This document shows, piece by piece, positions 1 to 5,928 of a DNA stretch of 14,123 nucleotides. This DNA is from an uncultured Acetatifactor sp. (lineage in GTDB: Bacteria > Bacillota > Clostridia > Lachnospirales > Lachnospiraceae): assembly GCA_947631715.1 (NCBI GenBank), contig CANRMK010000018.1:1-14123 (forward strand). Direction: 5' to 3'. The first letter of the stretch is position 1; each line of letters starts with the position of its first letter. Made by a program: the position numbers and the translations under genes. The notes under the pieces were generated by a model. The model did no database searches and was not told the DNA's origin. It worked only from the letters and a program-made list of their open reading frames with translations.

Positions 1-1070
1 TGGCCGATATAGCACTCCTGGAACAGAGACAGGGTATCCCCGAAAGGATCAAAGCTCTCCACGTCAAAATCCGTGTCCCCATTGTTGACAAAATCAGCCG
101 GAACCTCTTTCCCCGAGGAGGAGAGCAGGATCCCTTTCAGGGTGACGGCCTCCCGCACAGGCTTCTCCGCTTTCAGGACAAGCAGGCTGTAGGGAATCTC
201 CCGGATCATGGTCTTTCGGTTTTCCTGTTCTTTTTTTAACTCCACGGTCAGTCCGTCGGGGCATACCTGCACATGCTCCACCGGAAGCAGTCCCTGGCGG
301 GTATCGTAATAGAACTTAAATTCTCCGTCCCGGATGCGCTGCACGATTTCCCCCGCCTCCGGGAAGCGCACATAGATGCTGTCGTCCGTCACGTCCAGGG
401 CGTTCTCATGATAGATCAAAAGCGCGTTCAACTGGATCCCGTCCATGCCGCTGTCATACAGCCGGAACGGCGTAAGAGGCGCAGCGCTTTCCTCCGCTTC
501 CCCCGGCTCCGCCTGCGGAATGGCTTCCTCCTCTTCTTCCCCGTTTTCCGCCTCCGGCCCCCTTGCGGCAGCAGGGGCGTCGAAATGCCCTTTCAAGGGG
601 ATGATCTTTCCGCCGGCGCTTTCCGTCATGAACACATATTCAATGGTGGAATTGGTCACATAAAGGTCGTGCGAGGTCTCAAAGACAGTCTGCTCCCCCT
701 CTTCCCCGTCGGTGCCCGCCAAAAGCTTTGTTCCTCTATATACCTCCACTCCGGGAATGGTGTCCTGCAGCAGTCCCATGATGACTGTCCCCTCAGCGGG
801 CTTTGCAGGCAGGAGCGAGATCCCCAGCATATTCACGAACTCCGTGCGGTAGCGCTCAAGCACCTGGTTGCACCGGCTGATGTTGCCCTCTGTCTGGCGG
901 GCGAAAATACGCCCGATTACAGCGCCGATATCCGGATCCTCCCGGTTGAAATGCCATTCCGGCACATAGGAGGCCGCCAGGCTCTCGATCCGCCCCTCAA
1001 TGTCCGCGGCAGTCCTGTCATCGATCTTTCCTTCATTCCACTTCTTCTGATTCATACTGTTCCGGTTCAT
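1..1070 (-). CDS. Baseplate J/gp47-like wedge protein, N-terminal part (cut by window edge)
   Basis: An open frame with no stop runs from the window edge to about 1070 and gives the first ~356 residues. The N-terminus has the pattern of Afp11/Pvc11-type and phage gpJ/gp47 baseplate wedge proteins: a segment reading RIFARQTEGNISRCNQVLER is followed by FVNMLGISLLPAKPAEGTV, the helix-then-strand motif that opens this family. Such proteins form the wedge around the central spike and trigger sheath contraction. ATG 1070 is chosen because GAGGAAG lies about 9 nt upstream; the in-frame ATG 1055 has no clear ribosome-binding site. The gene overlaps the end of the gp25-like gene by 38 bp, so translation is probably coupled. 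An acidic Glu/Pro/Ala-rich stretch (about 477-580) interrupts the fold and looks like a surface loop. The C-terminus is outside the window, so exact family assignment is moderately sure. Confidence 0.8.
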   Translation of the reverse strand, partial: MNRNSMNQKKWNEGKIDDRTAADIEGRIESLAASYVPEWHFNREDPDIGAVIGRIFARQTEGNISRCNQVLERYRTEFVNMLGISLLPAKPAEGTVIMGLLQDTIPGVEVYRGTKLLAGTDGEEGEQTVFETSHDLYVTNSTIEYVFMTESAGGKIIPLKGHFDAPAAARGPEAENGEEEEEAIPQAEPGEAEESAAPLTPFRLYDSGMDGIQLNALLIYHENALDVTDDSIYVRFPEAGEIVQRIRDGEFKFYYDTRQGLLPVEHVQVCPDGLTVELKKEQENRKTMIREIPYSLLVLKAEKPVREAVTLKGILLSSSGKEVPADFVNNGDTDFDVESFDPFGDTLSLFQECYIG

Positions 1071-1479
1071 ACGCTTCTTCCTCGTCCGATACATTCAAAT
1101 AAAACGGAAATACCAGATTGTCCCTGATATTGGTGCTGCGGATGGAATAGGATATGTCCACCATCAGGCAGCCGTCCCGGACCTGGGCGTCCGTGGTAAT
1201 GTTCACGTCCTGAATGCGGGGCTCCTGTGTGAGCAGCTGCTCTGTCAGATCCCGCACCATGATATTCAGGTAGGTGCTGCTGGTGTCCATAAAGGTATAG
1301 GCCATCAGATTGCTTCCGAAATCGGGGCGGGTAAACCGTTCCGTCTTCTGCGTCATCAGGATCAGGTAGACCGATTCCTTCACGCTCTCCTGCTCCGATG
1401 CGACCTCAAAACGCCCTGTGGCGGGATTGATCTGGGGCGGGAATTTCATTCCCGTGCCCAGAAAGCTTCTTTCCGGCAT
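1033..1479 (-). CDS. GPW/gp25 family baseplate wedge protein
   Basis: This is a 148-residue protein, a usual length for the gp25/GPW family. It carries the core signature: a VKESVYLILMTQKTERF helix followed by TRPDFGSNLMAY, matching the R-x-x-x-PDFG motif shared by T4 gp25, P2 gpW, T6SS TssE and Afp9/Pvc9. The family seeds sheath assembly on the baseplate and links the wedge to the first sheath ring. The C-terminal ~15 residues are very acidic (many Glu with Tyr). Start ATG 1479 has AAGGAAG about 8-10 nt upstream. It follows the spike gene by 32 bp and overlaps the next wedge gene, the usual gpV-gpW-gpJ order of contractile tails. Confidence 0.93.
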   Translation of the reverse strand: MPERSFLGTGMKFPPQINPATGRFEVASEQESVKESVYLILMTQKTERFTRPDFGSNLMAYTFMDTSSTYLNIMVRDLTEQLLTQEPRIQDVNITTDAQVRDGCLMVDISYSIRSTNIRDNLVFPFYLNVSDEEEAYEPEQYESEEVE

Positions 1480-1511
1480 ATGCTTTTCTTCCTTTCTTTC
1501 CTGATCTTACA

Positions 1512-2324
1512 CTAACCCACCTTGATGGGCGCGCCGGAGATGGACACCGCGCCGCTGCTGTTCAGCTTCATCATGGAGTTGGCCTCCATGGTAATGTTCC
1601 CGGCGTTCAACTTCGCCGAGCCGCTGGCCGCCATGACCATATTGCCGCTGGTGTCCACGTCCAGCTTGTTGCACTGCAGCTTCACCGTGCCGTTCCCGCC
1701 GTTCAAGATCAGCTCAATATTGTCCCCCACCTTGATCACCAGCTTCTTGTCCGCCTTGATCTCCAGAAGCCCCTGCTCGGTCTTTAACTGGATATGGTTC
1801 GCTCCGGACTTATCCGAGATCAGGATGGAATTGTTCTCATTGTCCAGCTCGATCTTGTGCCGTTTCTGAGCTGTGATGATATGGATCTTGTCTTTCATGC
1901 CGTCGCCCAGGCTGTTGTCCTCAAAGTAGAGGGTGTTGCCGTTTCTCGTGACGATCTTTTTATACTGATTGTCCGCGTCCGCAGACTTCCGGTAGATCTG
2001 ATCCGTGTCCTTGGGGAGACAGCCGATCACATAGGGCCGCTCAATGTTGCCCTGTTCAAAGGCCACCAGCACCTGGTCTCCCACCTCAGGCATAAAATAA
2101 GTCCCCCAGCTGCTTCCTCCCGAATTGAGGGCCACCCTGGCCCATTTCAGCTCATTGGCCTCCGCGTCCCGGGTGGGAATGGACACGCACACCCGCCCCG
2201 GCATATTCATATCATAGTTGTTCGTCACTTTTCCGATGACCACCCCGAAGATCCGGTTATCCCCCGTCTCGGTCTTTAAGACCTGCCTCTCCGCGATGTC
2301 GTCCATAATGTCAAATAAGCCCAC
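1512..2324 (-). CDS. Phage baseplate assembly protein V / gp5-like spike (VgrG C-terminal half)
   Basis: A 270-residue central spike protein. Residues ~20-110 form the gp5 OB-fold: FGVVIGKVTNNYD, then MPGRVCVSIPT, WARVALNSGG and YFMPEVGDQVLVAFEQG, followed by ERPYVIGCL, all classic gpV/VgrG landmarks. From ~120 onward the chain is a run of short alternating strands (HKIELDNENNSILISDKSG and similar) ending SISGAPIKVG, as in the triple-stranded beta-helix needle of gp5/VgrG. It should trimerise below the hub and pierce the target membrane. GTG 2324 is used as start; GGGGG lies about 9 nt upstream. ATG 2306 (residue 7) is an alternative. The gene overlaps the hub gene by 14 bp. No enzymatic extension follows the needle, so tip function would come from a separate PAAR-like protein. 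Confidence 0.93.
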   Translation of the reverse strand: MGLFDIMDDIAERQVLKTETGDNRIFGVVIGKVTNNYDMNMPGRVCVSIPTRDAEANELKWARVALNSGGSSWGTYFMPEVGDQVLVAFEQGNIERPYVIGCLPKDTDQIYRKSADADNQYKKIVTRNGNTLYFEDNSLGDGMKDKIHIITAQKRHKIELDNENNSILISDKSGANHIQLKTEQGLLEIKADKKLVIKVGDNIELILNGGNGTVKLQCNKLDVDTSGNMVMAASGSAKLNAGNITMEANSMMKLNSSGAVSISGAPIKVG

Positions 2325-3753
2325 CTAACGATCCCCCTATTCCCGATAAACCTCCTGCGCCGCCTGTTCCGGACAGACCTCCCAGGGCCCCGGCTCCGGG
2401 CAGGCCCACCTCGGCCTCCGTCATCTGCTGGGCCGTCTTTCCCGTGACCCTAGTGATATATCCCCGCTCACTGTCCAGGATATGGCGCACAGTGGTCAGA
2501 TAAAAGGTGTTGGAAGGCCCGGTCCCCAGGCCCTTCACCGTGATGAACCGCCCCGGCGTCAGCTCCGGCAGCCCGATGAATTCGGCCTCCAGTGTGCCCA
2601 GGCGGTAGGAGATATCCTCCGCCAGATAAGCGGCCCTGTAACCGGCGTCCTCCCTGGAGCTGACGGTGGGATCGATGTAGATTTTCTTCGTCCTGGATAC
2701 CAGGCCTTTCGCTTTATTTCCCTGAGAGAGCCTGCTGCTTAACTTCTGGGAAGCGGACAAAAGCCTTGCCTTGCTCACATTGACGCCCCGGACCTCCACG
2801 GTGCCCACCTGGCCGGTGATATCATACTCTACTTCATACCCTTTCAGGCCCTCCCCGGGCTTTGTCTCCAGCAGGATCTCCGTGTTGCTCTTGGCCTTTC
2901 TGAAATAGACGGTGCCGCCCACGGAAAAGAATTCATAATTAAATTTTTTGGCCGCTTTCACCACGAACTCATAATCGCTCTCACACACCATTTCAATGGT
3001 ATTGTCGCTGGCTCCCGCCACCGCTCCGGCTCCCGGCACTGCACCTGCGGCTCCCGAAAGGGCCGAGCCTCCTGTCAGCGCTCCTGCCGCTCCTGAAAGG
3101 GCCGAGCCTCCCGTCAGCGCTCCCGCCGCTTCCGAAAGGGCCGAGCCTCCTGTCACTGCTCCTGCCGCTCCTGAAAGGGCCGAGCCTCCCGCCACTGCTC
3201 CTGCCGCTCCCGATGAGGCGATTCCCTTGTCCGGTGTGTCCGAAATGCTCAGGGCCGTTATGACCTGGCTGCCCTGAAGCTTTGTATAGGCCGTCTGCTC
3301 CAGGATCTCCTTCACCGCATCCGAGAAATAGACGGACTTTAACTGTCGGGAATAATTTCCCGCCATCATGATCCCCTTTACGTCCATGGCCGTGATCTCC
3401 ACCCCCGGCACCTCTCCCACCCGGTAGGAGTAGTTCACCCTGGCGATGAAGCCCCGGAACACCTCCCGGATGCTGTTCTCGTATCCCAGGCCGATGGCCA
3501 CGCAGGATCCCAGCAGGATAAAGCTCTTCAGCTCATCGAACTGGAATTTGGTGGCCTCCCTGCTGTATCCGCCATAGATCCAGAAAGTCGCTATCGACGC
3601 TTCAAATCCGCAGGTCACTTCGATGTCCAGATCCGAGACTCCGATCCCCGCCTTGTTGTTGGAGATATTTTTTCCGTTGATCTGGATAGCGACCTTTGGA
3701 TAGGAAAAATTCTGATATTTTTTTCTCAGCTCTTCATAGGTAAATGTGGCCAT
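2311..3753 (-). CDS. Late control D / gp27-like hub protein with internal Ala/Gly repeat (VgrG N-terminal half)
   Basis: A 480-residue hub protein of the gpD/gp27 type (Pvc8/Afp8 N-terminal half). Landmarks are an N-terminal tube-like domain (residues ~15-125, with VFRGFIARVNYSY and PGVEITAMDVKGIM), the hub helix pair (SDAVKEILEQTAY), a second tube-like domain (MVCESDYEFVVKAAKKFNYE, then VYFRKA) and the closing domain (ELTPGRFITVKGLG, FYLTTVRHIL). It should form a trimer with pseudo-hexameric symmetry that adapts the six-fold tube to the three-fold spike. Residues 181-245 are five 13-residue Ala/Gly/Ser repeats placed between the halves, and the last ~30 residues are Gly-rich; both are odd for this family. 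ATG 3753 has GAGGG 4 nt upstream. The spike half is encoded by the next gene, so VgrG is split here. Confidence 0.9.
   Translation of the reverse strand: MATFTYEELRKKYQNFSYPKVAIQINGKNISNNKAGIGVSDLDIEVTCGFEASIATFWIYGGYSREATKFQFDELKSFILLGSCVAIGLGYENSIREVFRGFIARVNYSYRVGEVPGVEITAMDVKGIMMAGNYSRQLKSVYFSDAVKEILEQTAYTKLQGSQVITALSISDTPDKGIASSGAAGAVAGGSALSGAAGAVTGGSALSEAAGALTGGSALSGAAGALTGGSALSGAAGAVPGAGAVAGASDNTIEMVCESDYEFVVKAAKKFNYEFFSVGGTVYFRKAKSNTEILLETKPGEGLKGYEVEYDITGQVGTVEVRGVNVSKARLLSASQKLSSRLSQGNKAKGLVSRTKKIYIDPTVSSREDAGYRAAYLAEDISYRLGTLEAEFIGLPELTPGRFITVKGLGTGPSNTFYLTTVRHILDSERGYITRVTGKTAQQMTEAEVGLPGAGALGGLSGTGGAGGLSGIGGSLGGLI
3019..3213 (-). repeat. 39-bp coding minisatellite in hub gene (five 13-residue units)
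   Basis: Five consecutive 39-bp units encode SGAAGAVAGGSAL, SGAAGAVTGGSAL, SEAAGALTGGSAL, SGAAGALTGGSAL and a degenerate SGAAGAVPGAGAV (residues 181-245). The units keep the reading frame, so copy-number change would lengthen or shorten the protein without breaking it. Confidence 0.93.
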
Positions 3754-3773
3754 TTTCCCTCACTCACTCTCCT

Positions 3774-3785
3774 TGCGGGCCCGCA
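3774..3785. repeat. 12-bp perfect palindrome beside the hub ribosome-binding site
   Basis: TGCGGGCCCGCA reads the same on both strands. In the transcript it lies immediately before AAGGAG and about 20 nt before the hub start codon. It could form a short structure near the ribosome-binding site or be a protein site; no function is shown. Confidence 0.5.
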
Positions 3786-3862
3786 GCTGCCGGCCTGCCG
3801 GCTGCCGATCCAGGCTGTCTGTCTTACAGGTCCCCGGTCTATAAGCTGCCGGTCTGCCGGCT
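3786..3862. repeat. Pair of 18-bp GC-rich direct repeats in the 111-bp gap before the hub gene
   Basis: GCTGCCGGCCTGCCGGCT (3786-3803) recurs as GCTGCCGGTCTGCCGGCT (3845-3862), one mismatch, ending just beyond the stop codon of the adaptor gene. Each copy contains two spaced CCGGC cores that could pair with the other copy. The gap 3754-3864 holds no gene. Confidence 0.6.
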
Positions 3863-3864
3863 CA

Positions 3865-4758
3865 TTACAGGTCGATCAGGTTTTCCACCTTCTGCCCGAG
3901 CTTCACAAGACTCTTATTTTTCCCACTGAAAGCCCGTTCGTACACTTCTCCCCAATGTCCCATGTTGCCCGCGTCCACAGAAGAGTCCACGCACACCAGA
4001 GAAAGGTCTACCGTGGCCCGCACTGGCTCCCCCGTGGTATTGAACATGGTATACTGGGACGCCACCCGGTTCAGGACGCCGGAGTAGCTCATGGTGCCCC
4101 AGGAAAAGGTGATCTGCCTTGTGTAGGGGGATCGCAGGGCCCCGATAAAGCCCTCCACCTGGGTCTGCACCGTCTTCTGCACCGTCTTTGACAGCCCCTT
4201 GGCCACCGCCTTTGCAATGCCGGTGCCTATGGTGGAGTAGGAGGTATTGATCCTGTCCGCCAGAAACGCCGACTGGGGATCCACCTGGTCAAAGATCAGC
4301 TTCACATTCAGCGTGATCCTCACATCCATCTTGCCGAAAGAGAGCTTCTGCTCCTGGGCCGCGAAATTCGTCTTTGCGATCCGGCCGCCTCCGTAGCCGG
4401 AGAGGGTGAGCTCACTGGGGTTGAACTGCACGGTGAAGTTCTTTTTCTGCACCGCACTCAGCGCGTTCTTTGTCGCATCCGACAGATTCGGCACGGCTGC
4501 CGTCAGCCCCTCCAGGGCCCCCGTGCTGTTCTGGATCATTGCGCCCACTGAAGTGCTCATGCTGCCCAGATCCGTCCCAAAGACGGATTTGCTTGCGCCG
4601 CTCACCGTGACGGCCTCGCCCATGATGCCCGCGCTCGCCAGGCTGCTGCAGTCGGTGACGCTGATCACCGCCTTTTCGATATTTCCCGTCATGGGCTCCA
4701 GCACACCCTTGGCCGTGTTGCCCAGTTTAGATACAAAACCCGTGAAACCGCCGCTCAT
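3865..4758 (-). CDS. CIS_tube-family baseplate adaptor, second copy (Pvc7/Afp7-like)
   Basis: A 297-residue protein of the contractile injection system tube family. Seen are VQFNPSELTLSGYGG (the F-NP-S-x-L entry motif), VRITLNVKLIFDQVDPQSAF (the LxFD strand), VEGFIGALRSPYTRQITFSWG and YSGVLNRVASQYTMFNTTGEPVRATVDLSLV, the family's core in the usual order. The role inferred from Afp7/Pvc7 is a tube-fold ring between hub and tube. The canonical family member carries a C-terminal LysM domain; none is visible here, only ~45 residues with GHWGEVYERAFSG and a helical end. The first ~100 residues are Ser/Ala/Gly-rich. ATG 4758 is preferred because AGAGG lies 7 nt upstream; the in-frame GTG 4773 has no ribosome-binding site. 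It is a paralogue of the gene just upstream. Confidence 0.85.
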   Translation of the reverse strand: MSGGFTGFVSKLGNTAKGVLEPMTGNIEKAVISVTDCSSLASAGIMGEAVTVSGASKSVFGTDLGSMSTSVGAMIQNSTGALEGLTAAVPNLSDATKNALSAVQKKNFTVQFNPSELTLSGYGGGRIAKTNFAAQEQKLSFGKMDVRITLNVKLIFDQVDPQSAFLADRINTSYSTIGTGIAKAVAKGLSKTVQKTVQTQVEGFIGALRSPYTRQITFSWGTMSYSGVLNRVASQYTMFNTTGEPVRATVDLSLVCVDSSVDAGNMGHWGEVYERAFSGKNKSLVKLGQKVENLIDL

Positions 4759-4774
4759 ACCGTTTCCTCTCACA

Positions 4775-5764
4775 CTAAATATTGATATTCAGGAAATTAT
4801 TCTGCATCAATTTCTGTCCGGTGCTGAGCGCTCCAATGTCCTTGAGCGCCCCGTTTTCCATTTGCACATCAAACAGCTTTTTGTAAGCATTCTTCCAGAC
4901 AGTCTCGTCATAGGAGGTGGAATGCCCGTTCGAATCGGATTCCTCCTCGTCGCTGCCCTGCCGTATGGTCAGATCCACCACGCCCCGGATAGGCCGTCCC
5001 GAGGGGCTGAACATAGTATACCGGCTGTTTACGCTGGTCACCTCTCCCCGAAAGCCCATATGGGACCAGAAGACGATCACCTGTCTGGTCTCATCGTGTA
5101 CCAAGAGGGAGACAAAGCCCTCCACCTGGTCCTGGACGGAATAGTTCTCCTGGCCGTAATACATTTTGCCCCATGTATTCAGAGCCTTTCCGATCATATC
5201 AGATTTCCAGCTGTCGCTTTTGAACATGAAAGCATCGTTGACGCTCACAGCGTCAAAGATCAGCTGGAAGCTCATGGTGGAGGAGGCAGGCTGCTGGATC
5301 TGCATGAGCTGATTGTTGCTCGCGCTTCCCAGCCCTCCGCCGCTGTAATTGACCTGAGCGCCCGCCTGGGTGTCTATGTATATGCTGGATGGATTATATC
5401 TTACCTCCAGCGCCAGGAAGCCCATCTGATTTGCCAGCGCCAGTATTGTGCTGTCAACGCCGTCTCCCTGGGAGTCCTCATCGTCCCCGGAGGTCCCCAG
5501 GGTCTTGGCCATGGCGCCAAACGTCAGCGCAGCCGCCCCGCTGCTTGCGCTTAAGAGATTCTTCATGAGCTTATTGGCGCTTGCATCGATGCCTCCCCCA
5601 AGTCCCACCGCCCCGGCCACAGCTCCCGCCACGCCTCCGGCGGCGCTGTTGTCTTTGCCGACCTTGCTTGCGTCTCTCACAAAGATCACCATCTTCGGAA
5701 TATTTCCGGTCAGGCTGGCTCCCAGATTCTGTAAATATGCATTTGTATTGACCGCATTCATCAT
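4775..5764 (-). CDS. CIS_tube-family baseplate adaptor, first copy (Pvc7/Afp7-like)
   Basis: A 329-residue paralogue of the following gene. Shared landmarks: LEVRYNPSSIYIDT, a MSFQLIFDAVSVNDAF strand, QVEGFVSLLVHDETRQVIVF, and FRGEVTSVNSRYTMFSPSGR followed by PIRGVVDLTIRQ. The WG of the canonical FxWG motif is replaced by WSHMG. The N-terminal ~125 residues contain a Gly/Ala-rich stretch (about 43-65) and an acidic patch (GDDEDSQGDG), probably flexible. No LysM domain is present at the C-terminus. Start ATG 5764 has GGGAGG about 10 nt upstream; the next codon is also ATG. It is preceded by a 164-bp gap filled by a 32-bp tandem repeat. The inferred role is a tube-fold adaptor ring under the tube, distinct from but stacked with its paralogue. 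Confidence 0.83.
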   Translation of the reverse strand: MMNAVNTNAYLQNLGASLTGNIPKMVIFVRDASKVGKDNSAAGGVAGAVAGAVGLGGGIDASANKLMKNLLSASSGAAALTFGAMAKTLGTSGDDEDSQGDGVDSTILALANQMGFLALEVRYNPSSIYIDTQAGAQVNYSGGGLGSASNNQLMQIQQPASSTMSFQLIFDAVSVNDAFMFKSDSWKSDMIGKALNTWGKMYYGQENYSVQDQVEGFVSLLVHDETRQVIVFWSHMGFRGEVTSVNSRYTMFSPSGRPIRGVVDLTIRQGSDEEESDSNGHSTSYDETVWKNAYKKLFDVQMENGALKDIGALSTGQKLMQNNFLNINI

Positions 5765-5784
5765 ATCCGCTCATCCTCCCGGCG

Positions 5785-5925
5785 GGAAATCCAATCCCCT
5801 TCTCATTCTCCTGCTAGGAATCCCTTCCCCTTCTCATTTCTCCTGCGGGGAATCCCTTCCCCTTCTTATTTCTCCTGCGGGGAATCCTTTTCCTTTCTTA
5901 TTTCTCCTGCGGGGAATCCTTTCCC
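5785..5925. repeat. Non-coding 32-bp tandem repeat, 4.4 copies
   Basis: Units start at 5785, 5817, 5849 and 5881, with a partial fifth at 5913. The plus-strand unit begins GGAATCCCTTCCCC and ends TCTCCTGCGG. On the transcribed strand each unit holds the purine-rich string GCAGGAGAAATGAGAAGGGG (ATAAG in the two units nearest the 680-residue gene), so it presents repeated Shine-Dalgarno-like AGGAG. The array fills almost all of the 164-bp gap between the 680-residue gene and the first adaptor gene. There are no spacers between units, so it is not a CRISPR array. Confidence 0.92.
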
Positions 5926-5928
5926 CCG

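Noticed and set aside
3865..4773. GTG start at 4773 for the second adaptor
   Set aside because: ATG 4758 has AGAGG 7 nt upstream; GTG 4773 has none and adds only five residues (MRGNG).
4406..5554. A 382-codon open frame on the plus strand
   Set aside because: It lies opposite the two adaptor genes, spans their junction, has no ribosome-binding site and no recognisable domain. The minus-strand frames show clear family motifs.
5785..5925. CRISPR array
   Set aside because: The 32-bp units are directly adjacent with no spacers, and no cas gene is in view.
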